From positions 18,556 through 82,555 of the forward strand of contig NZ_LNXS01000042.1 in NCBI RefSeq assembly GCF_001467525.1: a stretch of 64,000 nt of DNA, read 5' to 3'. This DNA comes from Legionella anisa. GTDB lineage: Bacteria; Pseudomonadota; Gammaproteobacteria; Legionellales; Legionellaceae. Position 1 is the first letter of the stretch. Each line of letters begins with the position of its first letter. A model generated the notes under the pieces. It was not told the origin of the DNA. It worked only from the letters and a program-made list of their open reading frames with translations, and ran no database searches. Positions 38,401 to 47,022 of this stretch are shown here, one piece after another. Both the position numbers and the translations under genes were made by a program.

Positions 38401-41223
38401 ATACTTTAAACTTAAACTAATATTTTTGCAGGTGAGAATAACAAAAAGCTGTTGATTCGTGATAAATGCGCTATTGAATAATTGAGTAATTAAATTCACA
38501 AGCGCTATTTGTTTTGAATCGTTCATTAAAGGTAAATTTATAGCTTCTACTTTAGTATTTCTTAGTTGGAGTTTTACTTTATAAACAGCAATTAAAACAT
38601 GTATTAAATTGGGTTTTTTAGGTAGTTTGATGCCAAAATTTCGCAATGTACTCAATCCCATTTCTAAGGCTTCAGCATGTTTACCCAAGGCGGATAACAT
38701 CTCAATTTTTAAACGATAGATTTCAATTTTATCGAGTGCATTTTTTGCGTGGTGTAACAGTTCAGAAAAAAATTTATCTGCTGCTTTAAAATCACCAATT
38801 AAATATCTACAAACAGCTAATTCTTTGTGAAGCTGGAATGTTAAATTATATTTTTTTTCCCAAGTATTCGGTTTTAATAATTCAATACCTGCTGACAAAT
38901 ACTCATTAGCCGCATAATAAGCAGATGCGAGTTTTGCTTTTTGACCAGCCCATAAATTGTATTGAGCTAGTTTTAGTCTTTCTTTGGAATCACGAATTAA
39001 GGCAACACTTTGGTTAAAGTGCTCGAGTACATCAAATAATCGTTCATCATTTTCTATTAAGGGTTTGTCTTTTAATAATAAACGACCAATTTTTAAATGA
39101 ATACTTGGTCTGTCTTGTACATCAATAAGTTCATAAGCTGCTTGCTGAATGCGATCATGAGAAAAATTATACCGTAGTGAGTTTGTATCGACAGTGGCAA
39201 CCTGTTCATTAAGTCCCATTAGACCCAATGTTTTATAACTTTCTTCAAGTGGATAAATAAGATTTGCTTTAATTGCCTGACACAGTTGTTCTGCAATTTG
39301 ACTCGTTGATTCATTACTAATAACTTTTAAGGTATTAAAATCAAATTGATAACCAAAGCATGAGCCGAGTTTTAAAATTTCCTGGGTAGTATTGGGAAGT
39401 AAATGAATTTTGGAAGTTAACAAATCAATGACATTATCTGTAGCACTTTGTTGTTGAACTTTGGCTAAATCCCATTCCCATGCACCTCGTTTATAAGAAA
39501 AATTAAGTATGTTTTGCTCATAAATGTTTCTAAGAAATGCGTTAATAAAAAAAGGGTTTCCCTGTGTTTTATCATAAATACATTGAGCAAGTCCTTGGAT
39601 TTTTCTTTGTGAACCGGACAATGTATCGAGTAAAAGTTCTTGGACATTATTTAATCGCAAAGGTTTTAGAGTTAGAGTACTTAGATTCGCTTTATTTTTA
39701 TTTAAATTACTTATGCTTAATTGCAATGGGTGATTCTCATTAATTTCATTATTTCGATAAGCCCCAATAATAAGTAAATAATTTGTTTCCCGATCGTGTA
39801 ATAAGTTTTCTATGAAATTTAGTGACGAATTATCCGCCCATTGTAAATCATCCAAAAACAGAACTAGTGGATGCTCAGGTTGAGCAAATACGCGTACAAA
39901 ATTTTGAAATGCTAGGTTAAAGCGAATTTGGGCTTCAGTAGGATTCAAAGAGTGTATGGGAGCTTGCTTTCCTATGATTAACTCAACATCTGGAATTACA
40001 TCGATAACAACCTGTCCCACATTGCCCAATGAATAAATAAGAAGTTTTTTTATTTTTTCTAATCGCTCTTCACTTTCGGAAAGGACTTGTTTGACCAAAT
40101 TTTTAAAGGCAGTAACAATGGCACTATAGGGAATACTTCGCTGTAACTGGTCAAATTTACCTTGGATGCAATAGCCTTTATGCTGGATAATAGGTTTATG
40201 CACCTCTTTAACTAAAGACGTTTTGCCAATGCCAGAATAACCCGCAACAAAGATCATTTCTTTAGTACCTTGACAAACTCGGTTAAATACTTTGATTAGC
40301 TGGTTAACTTGCTTTTCTCGACCATATAAATTGTGAGAAATGATTAAGTGATCGCGAATATCATGTGTACCCAGTGAAAAGTCACTAATCGAGCCTTTAA
40401 GTCGCCATTGTTTAAAACACTCCTGAAGATCGGACTTCAATCCAATAATGCTTGAATAACGTTCTTCCGGCATTTTGCCTAATAACTTATCGATAATAGC
40501 CGCGAGCATTTTGGGTGTATCTGGCCTAACGTGTAATACGGTTGGTGGTTTTTTCGCAATATGGCAATGTACTAACTCAAGCGCATCAACTGCTTGAAAT
40601 GGCAATTGATTTGCCAGCATTTCATAGAAGGTAATACCCAATGAATAAAAATCAGTACGATAGTCAATAGGCCGGTTTATCCTTCCAGTTTGCTCAGGTG
40701 AAATATAAGCCAGGCCTTCTTCAAATTCGCTTAGATTGAGATAATCAAACGTTTCTTCGGTAAGCTTTGTTGAAGCGCTTAAGTCCACCAATTTAAGAAC
40801 CATATTTTCAGGATCTATAACAATGTTGGATGGATTAATTTCTTTATGAATAATTTGGCGTTGATGCAATTCTCCTAAAATATCAACGAGTTGCAATGCT
40901 AAGTTAAAAAAATCGCCAATATTTAATTGATGCATTAAAAGATAGGAAGTGAGCAACTGTCCTTTTACATCCTCTAGGATTAAAACAGGTGCCTGGGTAT
41001 TTTGCAGAAAATCATAAGCTTTGATGATCGTAGGCGTTTCAATCATATTCAGTAAATGAAATTCATGTTGTAAAATGGCTAAATTTTCAGAGCTCGAATG
41101 AAATTTATTGGGGGTTTTTAGCAGGACTCTGCACCTATCTTTTAATCGTAGGGCATAATAGGTATCAATATTGTGGTTGCGGCGCATTTTTTCGCATAAT
41201 GCATATCCGGATATAGAAATCAT
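35488..41223 (-). CDS. Giant multidomain regulator: kinase-like - AAA - TPR-like - GAF - GGDEF - EAL
   Basis: 1911 residues. Residues 1-275 are a Ser/Thr kinase fold (IIHKEINPSNIVID, YISPEQTGRINRPIDYRTDFYSLG), but the catalytic HRD aspartate is Glu and DFG reads DLS, so it may be inactive. An AAA/STAND ATPase follows (Walker A GYSGIGKTSLV about 323-333; LVLFLDDLQWAD). Residues 700-1270 are helical and probably TPR-like, then a GAF domain (about 1310-1470). The GGDEF motif is intact (RLGGDEFTIIL, about 1561). The EAL domain starts with ESLLRWNHP and keeps ELEITES, DDFGTGYSSL and AEGVE. The kinase-AAA-GAF front half matches a family known in cyanobacteria that ends in histidine kinases; here the output is cyclic-di-GMP turnover. 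Cytoplasmic; both synthesis and breakdown of c-di-GMP are possible. Confidence 0.88.
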   Translation of the reverse strand: MISISGYALCEKMRRNHNIDTYYALRLKDRCRVLLKTPNKFHSSSENLAILQHEFHLLNMIETPTIIKAYDFLQNTQAPVLILEDVKGQLLTSYLLMHQLNIGDFFNLALQLVDILGELHQRQIIHKEINPSNIVIDPENMVLKLVDLSASTKLTEETFDYLNLSEFEEGLAYISPEQTGRINRPIDYRTDFYSLGITFYEMLANQLPFQAVDALELVHCHIAKKPPTVLHVRPDTPKMLAAIIDKLLGKMPEERYSSIIGLKSDLQECFKQWRLKGSISDFSLGTHDIRDHLIISHNLYGREKQVNQLIKVFNRVCQGTKEMIFVAGYSGIGKTSLVKEVHKPIIQHKGYCIQGKFDQLQRSIPYSAIVTAFKNLVKQVLSESEERLEKIKKLLIYSLGNVGQVVIDVIPDVELIIGKQAPIHSLNPTEAQIRFNLAFQNFVRVFAQPEHPLVLFLDDLQWADNSSLNFIENLLHDRETNYLLIIGAYRNNEINENHPLQLSISNLNKNKANLSTLTLKPLRLNNVQELLLDTLSGSQRKIQGLAQCIYDKTQGNPFFINAFLRNIYEQNILNFSYKRGAWEWDLAKVQQQSATDNVIDLLTSKIHLLPNTTQEILKLGSCFGYQFDFNTLKVISNESTSQIAEQLCQAIKANLIYPLEESYKTLGLMGLNEQVATVDTNSLRYNFSHDRIQQAAYELIDVQDRPSIHLKIGRLLLKDKPLIENDERLFDVLEHFNQSVALIRDSKERLKLAQYNLWAGQKAKLASAYYAANEYLSAGIELLKPNTWEKKYNLTFQLHKELAVCRYLIGDFKAADKFFSELLHHAKNALDKIEIYRLKIEMLSALGKHAEALEMGLSTLRNFGIKLPKKPNLIHVLIAVYKVKLQLRNTKVEAINLPLMNDSKQIALVNLITQLFNSAFITNQQLFVILTCKNISLSLKYGYTESTSMSIPVYAFIIMHSLNLYHEALSFVTLYNNLKQKYGASNFEGKNQFVLGSFIEPYQRSMHLCNNTITKAFRLCCEVGDLVYSNYSNLLLVLHSLSAGKKLDEVKKNVQSALAFMSRVKISDFIEVAKFWDYLCQCLEKPGSTKIKQISLFEENIIKGRNKTELSFFYSSLTLLHFLLGNFSEAIKAGTNHERHSEYDKGLISHLDGKFFYALSLFCQLPYLSKSTYRLALKKLKQLDLFIKKYTHWCPENFKSYFILLEAEFSRLDRRHEKALALYEQAIETASVGGLILIAAIANERAAYYCLELNLNQIAKIYFHNAHCYFKDWGANTKVKLLEPMSLPATSDLSTSTHMLPTTQAKAKNQTIDMLTILKFTQLISSEIRLDKLLQNLLVIVLEHAGAQRSIILTKNSEKWVVEAEGDLEQQSIYLSDSEDTEREIKYPVSILNYVQRTQKPIILNDAIQSELTFQDEYVQGENPRSLLMMPLFYKGNLCRVLYLENNSTSHTFTPNHLDSLQLLASQAMISLENAKLYYQATHDPLTGLANRNMLYEFFQQMTKQITHFNEKVALLFLDIDYFKVINDTLGHDNGDKLLIHIAKTINSCLRECDFATRLGGDEFTIILSNINSKNQITMIVKKLLSEISKPVPIDGHLIRIASSMGISIFPEDGQDIKTLLKLADTALYQAKEKGRNQFHYYSTELYEEYQQTHGLGKELQQAYDKQEFFLMYQPFYTTDGHIIGLESLLRWNHPEKGIIEASKFIHSLEKSSLMIPVSEWIIKNTCHQAKIWCDQKILPGPIAINISTIQFIQHSLSKIVADALAEDQLDGSCIELEITESVFIEYNDKLYKEIDALKGMGIHLVIDDFGTGYSSLSYLKNLPIKKIKIDKAFINNCHKDYLDQTIIKAIATIAHKLNINVVAEGVENELQLQFLHKQGIDCIQGYYYSHPLTVEACETLLKNMQLKKNM

Positions 41224-41416
41224 TTATGTCCTTTCCATCATTCGACAGCGTGTAGCTCTTAAAGCGAAGGACGCTTCTTTTTATTATAGAAGACATTTGT
41301 GGTTGATTTGAAATTGTACAGTTTTTATTTGTAAAAAAATGACTTTTGAAAAAATAAATGCTGATATATCAATAGCCTATTTGATGTGCAAACCGCTTCG
41401 GATTCAAGAGATTCTT

Positions 41417-41875
41417 CTATTTTTGTTTTTTATAATAAGTTCCGTCGGCATAAACATTATGACCAAAACCACAATCCGCATCAGAGCCTTCTTGTTTGAC
41501 AGACAACATGCCGGGTTTGATGAAGGTTAGGGTAATGGTACATTGGCCGTATTCAGAAGAGGAGTAAACCGCAGTGTCTCCTTTAATAGAAGCAATACCG
41601 GATAACTCTCCTGTATTGGCTTGAAGTTCACCGTTTACCTCATAAGGGTAGACTAAATTAAAAGAAATATTAATTTTGCCACCGCCAAGAGCACGAACGG
41701 TCAGAGTATTGGAAAGATCGTTATGGGGTGCAGGAAATTTCATAATGAAGGTACCATTTACTTCTTCTTTAGAAACACTGTCCCTATGGGTTTCAGTAAA
41801 ACCCAAAGCTGAATAAACAATCAATAGACTGAATAAGGTAGTTTTTATAATCCAGTTGTTCATCACGTAAGTCAT
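41417..41875 (-). CDS. Small exported hypothetical protein
   Basis: 152 residues with a signal peptide (IIKTTLFSLLIVYSALGFTET) and a beta-rich mature part (LTVRALGGGKINISFNLVYPYEVNG; CTITLTFIKPG). Two mature cysteines (GQCTITL, DADCGFG) may form a disulphide. I recognise no family. The start could be the first ATG or the one four codons later (MNNWII); neither has a strong ribosome binding site. It is separated from the regulator gene by about 190 bp and is probably its own unit. Confidence 0.6.
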   Translation of the reverse strand: MTYVMNNWIIKTTLFSLLIVYSALGFTETHRDSVSKEEVNGTFIMKFPAPHNDLSNTLTVRALGGGKINISFNLVYPYEVNGELQANTGELSGIASIKGDTAVYSSSEYGQCTITLTFIKPGMLSVKQEGSDADCGFGHNVYADGTYYKKQK

Positions 41876-41966
41876 TCTGTTTGCTTTCTATAAAGCTAAC
41901 ATACCTAGATGAGTAAGACTACTCACTGACATTTTTTTATTTTTGGCGTAATTCGGCATAGCCATT

Positions 41967-43223
41967 TTAGTCTAACTTATCAAGATAAGTCTCTCGCGCA
42001 AAGCGAGCAGCAATAATAGCTATAATCACCCAAAATAGAATATAAAACGCAGGAGCATATTTATTTCCAGTTAATTCAACTAAAGTTAAAGAAACCAAAG
42101 GTATTGTTCCACCAAAAACCGCTTGGCCAATATTATAGCCAATAGATACTCCACTGGCGCGAATCGCTGTGGGAAACATCTCTGCAAGCATGGTAGGAAC
42201 GGCCGCATTCAATGGTGCAAGTATGATTGCCAAGACGATTTCTCCTAAGAGTATTTGCCACCAAATGCCGCTTGAAAAAAGAATAAATAGGGGATAAATA
42301 AAAATGAAAATACCCAGTGCACCCAACAAAAAAATGGGCTTCCTGCCGAAATAATCTGATAATAAACCCATCAAAGGAATTAATAGTGTTAAAACGAGTA
42401 GTGCAATAAAATTAGCTACTAAAGCATCTTTTAATAAAAATCCTTCTGATTTCACTAGAAAACTCGTTATATAAGCGATGAGTAGGTAGTTACTCATTGC
42501 CATAATGCTCGTAAAAATAATGGCTAACACTAATTTGCGCGTATAACCAAAAAACACAATTTTTGCAGGAAGTTCTGTGGTATGCTTGGCTTTCAAAAAG
42601 GTAGCAGGCTCAACACTTGTAATGCGTAAATAAATTCCTATTAATCCCAGGAATGCACCGATTAAATAGGCCAAACGCCATCCCCAGGCCCGAAGCGTGT
42701 CTTCAGTCAATAAAACACTAAGTAAAGAGGCAGTCAATGAACCCAAAAAAATGCCTAGAAAAGCAGTGCTTAATACTAAGCTTCCCGCAAAACCACGCCT
42801 ATGATCTGCCATATGTTCAATAAGAAAAGTGGTTGAACCTGGAAGTTCTCCTCCTACTGCAATTCCTTGAATTAATCTAAAAAAAATAAATAATACAGGA
42901 GCAATAATACCTATAGAATTAAAATCGGGAATCAAAGCAATACATGCAGTTGAAGAGGTCATAATAGATACGGAGAGAATTAGGGTTTTTCGTCTGCCAA
43001 TTTGATCTGCATAATGTCCCAGTAATATACCTCCTAATGGACGCATAAAAAAACCGACCGAAAATACCCCAAAGGTGAGGAGTAGAGAAATAAAATACTC
43101 GTCTGAGGGAAAGAATAATTGAGCAAATAGGGGGGTAAAATTGGCGTAAAGAAGAAAATCGAACCACTCTAAAGTATTTCCATATAAACCAGCAAAAATA
43201 CTTTTCCTCTTTGTTGAATCCAT
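41967..43223 (-). CDS. MFS transporter, metabolite:H+ symporter (MHS/ProP-like) family
   Basis: A 418-residue 12-helix transporter. The start, GLYGNTLEWFDFLLYANF, is the hallmark of the MHS group (ProP, KgtP, ShiA), and RPLGGILLGHYADQIGRRKTL is the loop 2-3 motif. FFRLIQGIAVGGELPGSTTFLIEH marks helix 4, and DYFGRKP follows helix 8. It imports a small organic acid or osmolyte with protons; the family does not allow a closer guess. It is preceded by a promoter-like AT-rich stretch and lies downstream of a 16-bp terminator hairpin, so it is expressed alone. Confidence 0.88.
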   Translation of the reverse strand: MDSTKRKSIFAGLYGNTLEWFDFLLYANFTPLFAQLFFPSDEYFISLLLTFGVFSVGFFMRPLGGILLGHYADQIGRRKTLILSVSIMTSSTACIALIPDFNSIGIIAPVLFIFFRLIQGIAVGGELPGSTTFLIEHMADHRRGFAGSLVLSTAFLGIFLGSLTASLLSVLLTEDTLRAWGWRLAYLIGAFLGLIGIYLRITSVEPATFLKAKHTTELPAKIVFFGYTRKLVLAIIFTSIMAMSNYLLIAYITSFLVKSEGFLLKDALVANFIALLVLTLLIPLMGLLSDYFGRKPIFLLGALGIFIFIYPLFILFSSGIWWQILLGEIVLAIILAPLNAAVPTMLAEMFPTAIRASGVSIGYNIGQAVFGGTIPLVSLTLVELTGNKYAPAFYILFWVIIAIIAARFARETYLDKLD

Positions 43224-43341
43224 AATCGTTTTTAAATAGGTCTCTTATTTTTTTATTTTAGGGGTAAATATTTTTTTTGGGAATACGCGGGTGACGGTTA
43301 TAACGTTTCTTCAGAAACAATTTATTAGTGAGTGATGAATA

Positions 43342-43384
43342 AAAAGGTACATAAGCCAATTTTTCAAAGGCTTATGTACCTTTT
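43342..43384 (-). terminator. Rho-independent terminator after the Rab-like gene
   Basis: A perfect 16-bp stem (AAAAGGTACATAAGCC and its complement) around an 11-nt loop. On the minus strand it ends in TTTTT. It begins 9 bp after the GTPase stop codon. Confidence 0.85.
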
Positions 43385-43392
43385 CATTCATA

Positions 43393-44292
43393 TCAAAGTT
43401 GTAATTTTAAATGAGCTAACTCGGATAAATCGACAAAGTACTTTGTCGCTTTATGTAAATCAGATAATATGTTTTTCAATGTTTTTGATAAAGGACTTGC
43501 AGCTACAATGCTTAAAAGTGGATTTTCACTGGCAAAAAGAAGGTCTGCTCGTTCAATAATATGTGATGTTTCTCTAAAAAAATCCTTTAGTTCTTCCACA
43601 CTACTGGCTTGGATTAATTTATCAAAATGACTTTTATATTCATCTTTTAAAATCTCCTCCTTTGTACTTCGACTGATAAAGATACCAGGATAATTGTTGG
43701 ATGAGGGTAATTTCAAATAATCATTCAGGTGTTGCTCCAAAACGGGTTTCACTTTGTTGAGTGCAGCTAAAAAGTACATTTGCTGCATTATTTGCATAAA
43801 AGGTTCTTTTACATTGATCTCTTTATGACTTGATGTTTCAAAATAGGGAAGCCCTAATCGTTCTGCCAGTTTGTTTATTTGTTCTGTACTGATTGAACGT
43901 GTATGAGTTAAATCACCCTTACAACCAATAAGAAATATGGGAATATTGGTCTTAATAGCCCTAATTTTTTTAATTTGGTTTTCTACATTTTCAAAAGAAA
44001 AAGGATATGTGATATCAAAACAGACAAACGCACCTTCAGCAATGCGAAGATATTCTTTCAGTAAAAACTCAAACCCAGGGTTACCGCCGACATCATAAAT
44101 ACGTAGTTTTATTCGACTATTAAAAAAAGGGACTATCTTTTCTTTTACATCGACCCCTGAACTCGCATTATAAAAGTCATCGCAAGGTTCACCGACAAAT
44201 TTGTGCAATAGAGTACTTTTTCCTACGCGGCTATTACCTAACAGAAGTATTTTAAACTGAGTATCATATTTATTTTCTTGTCTTTGTTGCAT
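43393..44292 (-). CDS. Rab-like small GTPase with C-terminal extension; effector candidate
   Basis: Residues 12-175 are a Ras-superfamily GTPase closest in wording to Rabs. The P-loop is GNSRVGKST (19-27). Switch I reads SSGVDVKEK where Rabs have TIGVDF. Switch II is DVGGNPGFE where Rabs have DTAGQERF, so the catalytic glutamine is Asn. G4 is GCKGDL instead of GNKxDL, and G5 is ETSS. These changes suggest altered hydrolysis or nucleotide preference. About 120 helical residues follow with no prenylation cysteine. Eukaryotic-like GTPases of this kind occur in Legionella and are thought to come from protozoan hosts. No leader is present. Delivery by Dot/Icm and interference with host trafficking are inference. 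Confidence 0.82.
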   Translation of the reverse strand: MQQRQENKYDTQFKILLLGNSRVGKSTLLHKFVGEPCDDFYNASSGVDVKEKIVPFFNSRIKLRIYDVGGNPGFEFLLKEYLRIAEGAFVCFDITYPFSFENVENQIKKIRAIKTNIPIFLIGCKGDLTHTRSISTEQINKLAERLGLPYFETSSHKEINVKEPFMQIMQQMYFLAALNKVKPVLEQHLNDYLKLPSSNNYPGIFISRSTKEEILKDEYKSHFDKLIQASSVEELKDFFRETSHIIERADLLFASENPLLSIVAASPLSKTLKNILSDLHKATKYFVDLSELAHLKLQL

Positions 44293-44735
44293 AGCAGAAC
44301 CCCTAAAACAATGCAGAATCCAGTAGATTGCGGCATAGAACTTATTTCTTTATTTCTGTTTCTCTAAACCATGAAACATCGCAGTGGAAAAGTAAAAACC
44401 TTTCTTGCAAATTTTGATTAATAATTATTGAGGAACTGTATCTTAGCATGATGTTTTTGTTGCACGCATTAGATATTTAAGAAACAGGTTGCGACACTTT
44501 GTTACAAAAATTGAAGGAGTGATGCTGTATCGATTTTTTGTTTCGTAAAAACAGAGGGTTAGTATCTTAACTTATTAACTATATCCATCTGGGCCTCCCA
44601 TTGTGGAACTGGAGTCGGTGGTTTTTTCGGAAGATAATGCGTACCAAGCTCAAAATGAAGGGTTGTCGGCTATAGATCCACCACTATCCATTACCACTTC
44701 GATTCGAGCAAGCATATGTCAGCTTTAACTCAATC
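44293..44735. other. Intergenic region with decayed gene
   Basis: 443 bp between two leftward genes. It contains the degraded paralogue at 44559-44715 and otherwise only AT-rich DNA that should include the promoter of the GTPase gene. Confidence 0.45.
44559..44715 (-). pseudogene. Decayed start of a paralogue of the downstream CheD/CNF-like protein family
   Basis: On the minus strand the frame from 44715 reads MLARIEVVMDSGGSIAD and stops at 44650. This mirrors the first residues of the 44736-45815 product (MRSRLVRENIEMDSGGGIS). After a +1 shift the reading continues as LHFELGTHYLPKKPPTPVPQWEAQMD and stops at 44559. The similarity of the first 15-20 residues suggests a shared N-terminal leader in a duplicated gene family. 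The rest of the gene is missing. Confidence 0.5.
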
Positions 44736-45815
44736 CTACATTGATGCTTGTGAACCATGTCTAAGAGCTTCTTCAGGGTATAATTCCTGAATATTAATTA
44801 AGAGTTTTTCAGCCTTGTTAAAAAGCTTTCCAATTTCGCTTTGCTCTTTTTTAAAGAAAGACAAAAAGGAATCATCCTCTGTAACTTGTTTAAAATAGGG
44901 AAGTTTTTTCATCTCTTGTAAGGACTTCAGATCACCAGCCCCCACTACCCTGGATAAGTCCTCTAAGAACAGACATTCATTAAGCGCTTTTATATCTTCT
45001 TTAGATCCTTGGTCAAATTTGGATTTGTATCGCACTAACACATTGTTTAGCGTCTGAACCATAGGGTCTGTTATCATTTTGACCATCTCTCTTCGATCTT
45101 TTTGCTGCCTCTCCAGCTCTTGTTGTTGGGCTTCCAATATTTTTTGAGCTTTTTCCATTTGCTCTAGATCAAATCTTTGTTGGTATTTTTCTAAGAGTTT
45201 TCCATCATAATCTATGGGAAAGGATTTTATATTATTGAGGCATTGTGTAGTGGTCCAACCGGAATGCTCAAATATTTCTTCGTCGGTTTGATAATCTGCT
45301 AATTTGATTTTAACTACTTGACCATAATGGAAACACGTCATCCCTTGTTCTGTAACGGCTACGCTGTCAACCCCAACCATATTCAGCATGGTAATATCAA
45401 AGTTTATGGGGATATGAGCAATTTCAGGATATAATTGTTTAATTTCATACAATAATAAGCCCCTGATATATCGTTCCATACCTACTTCAGGGTGCCGCTC
45501 TACAAGAGTGTTATTGAGATGACTTCTTGGCGTACCAATTTTAAAATGAATCGTTTCTCCATTGGCTTCTATGGCTAGTGCTTTTACCCATTCTCTAAAA
45601 GGCTCATTGGAGTCCTTAGCAGTCTTTATCATTTGTGGCTCAGTTGATAACGTTGAGCGCAGATGATAAAGGCCATACATTCCTGAGTCAGTATCGATAC
45701 CAATTGCGGTACATCCGCCAAAACCATCGGTAAAATACTCCGTATTAGAACCTGATTTACTTATACCTCCACCACTATCCATTTCAATATTTTCTCTTAC
45801 TAATCTAGAGCGCAT
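44736..45815 (-). CDS. CheD/CNF1-like deamidase candidate with coiled-coil C terminus
   Basis: I recognise no named family, but residues 27-53 (YFTDGFGGCTAIGIDTDSG followed by MYGLYHL) resemble the active site of CheD and CNF1-type glutamine deamidases. C35 sits in a Gly-Gly-Cys turn, H51 lies 16 residues later in a following strand, and T29 is six residues before the cysteine. In CheD the Thr-Cys-His residues are 21, 27 and 44. The middle of the 359-residue protein is mixed alpha/beta. Residues 210-250 form a Gln/Glu-rich coiled coil, and the rest is helical. No leader. Neighbouring eukaryotic-like genes and the decayed duplicate suggest an effector family. Activity is inference from the pattern only. 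Confidence 0.6.
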   Translation of the reverse strand: MRSRLVRENIEMDSGGGISKSGSNTEYFTDGFGGCTAIGIDTDSGMYGLYHLRSTLSTEPQMIKTAKDSNEPFREWVKALAIEANGETIHFKIGTPRSHLNNTLVERHPEVGMERYIRGLLLYEIKQLYPEIAHIPINFDITMLNMVGVDSVAVTEQGMTCFHYGQVVKIKLADYQTDEEIFEHSGWTTTQCLNNIKSFPIDYDGKLLEKYQQRFDLEQMEKAQKILEAQQQELERQQKDRREMVKMITDPMVQTLNNVLVRYKSKFDQGSKEDIKALNECLFLEDLSRVVGAGDLKSLQEMKKLPYFKQVTEDDSFLSFFKKEQSEIGKLFNKAEKLLINIQELYPEEALRHGSQASM

Positions 45816-46056
45816 ATTTCACCTCTTGATACACGATCTTATATGTATATTATACATTCATATTGAAAAAAAATTTTAAACTCTGCTTGAAAATTAATTG
45901 ACATGAGTGCTTTGAGGTGGATTTTTCATTAAAAATGGGCAAAAGAACAAACGATGAAGTTCAGACTAAATACAGCTATGTTTTGCAACACTTTTAAGAA
46001 GAAACGCAGTAATCGTTATAACCTAATGTGAGACGCTGGATGAAGCAAATAAGTGT

Positions 46057-46206
46057 CTAACGCCATCCAGGATCGCTGGCACCATATTCTTCACCAATAT
46101 TTTTTGGGTTAGAGCTTGCATCTTTTGTGCACGAACTAAGTGATAATACAGCAGCAAAGAGATAAGAAATGGCGATAAATTTTCTAAATAATTGGTTCGT
46201 AATCAT
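46057..46206 (-). CDS. Small lipoprotein (49 residues)
   Basis: The ATG at 46204-46206 has AAGGA six bases upstream. The product starts MITNQLFRKFIAISYLFAAV, and its hydrophobic run ends in the lipobox LSLSSC with C26 as lipidation site. The mature peptide has only 24 residues (CTKDASSNPKNIGEEYGASD and a final PGWR). It resembles the short entericidin-like or lysis-type lipoproteins in plan but not in sequence. It is expected in the inner or outer membrane. It stands alone. Confidence 0.65.
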   Translation of the reverse strand: MITNQLFRKFIAISYLFAAVLSLSSCTKDASSNPKNIGEEYGASDPGWR

Positions 46207-46452
46207 TTACATTCCTTGTTAATAAATCACTGAAAATCGGAGTTGTACCGCTAATTATTTATCTCCTTTTATTGTTGGCCTACTAACAATGTTTATATCA
46301 CAATAATGCAGGGACAGAAATCAATGAGATATATTGATGAGAAACAGGATATGGAGTGTCATCTTTCTAGCGTTGATTTGTCAGAATCTATGGGCTGGGC
46401 CAGGGAGGTGATTGAATATCTTGCATACTAATCTCCATATTTAGGGACCGTT

Positions 46453-47022
46453 CTATTCTTTTCCATCCCAACGGTTAATGCAATTGAGCTCAATACCAAA
46501 CAAATCAAGAACGCGTCCAACGCTATGAGTAACAAGATCATCGATTGTTTGAGGATTATTATAAAATGCAGGCACCGGAGGAGCAATAATAGCACCTATT
46601 TCTGTCGCCCGTTTCATATTTTCAATATGTCCAAGATGCAGAGGGGTTTCACGAACCATTAATACTAATCGTCTGCGTTCTTTTAAAATAACATCCGCTG
46701 CGCGGGTTAATAAATTAGAGGTTGTCCCGCAAGCAATGTCTGCTAAAGTTCGCATAGAGCACGGTGCAATGATCATGCCCGAAGTAATATAAGAACCACT
46801 CGAAATGCAAGCGGCGATATCATGAATTGGATAATGCTTATCTGCAAGATGATAAAGGTCTGCTGCAGAAAGTTGGGATTCATAGGCGCGAGTTTGTTGG
46901 GCGGCTTTAGATACGATTAAATGAGTTTCATACTCTGTATTGGCTAATAACTCCAAGAGACGGATCCCATAAATAATTCCGGAAGCCCCAGTAATGCCAA
47001 TAATAATCCGCTTTTTTTTCAT
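46453..47022 (-). CDS. ubiX: Flavin prenyltransferase UbiX
   Basis: UbiX makes the prenylated FMN cofactor of UbiD-type decarboxylases used in ubiquinone synthesis. The 189-residue protein has the phosphate loop GITGASGIIYGIRLLE at the start, SGSYITSGMIIAPCSMRTLADIACG with the catalytic serine and cysteine region, LLTRAADVILKERRRLVLMVRETPL and a final FYNNPQTIDDLV stretch, all standard for the family. No ubiD gene lies in the window. It is transcribed alone. Confidence 0.92.
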   Translation of the reverse strand: MKKKRIIIGITGASGIIYGIRLLELLANTEYETHLIVSKAAQQTRAYESQLSAADLYHLADKHYPIHDIAACISSGSYITSGMIIAPCSMRTLADIACGTTSNLLTRAADVILKERRRLVLMVRETPLHLGHIENMKRATEIGAIIAPPVPAFYNNPQTIDDLVTHSVGRVLDLFGIELNCINRWDGKE

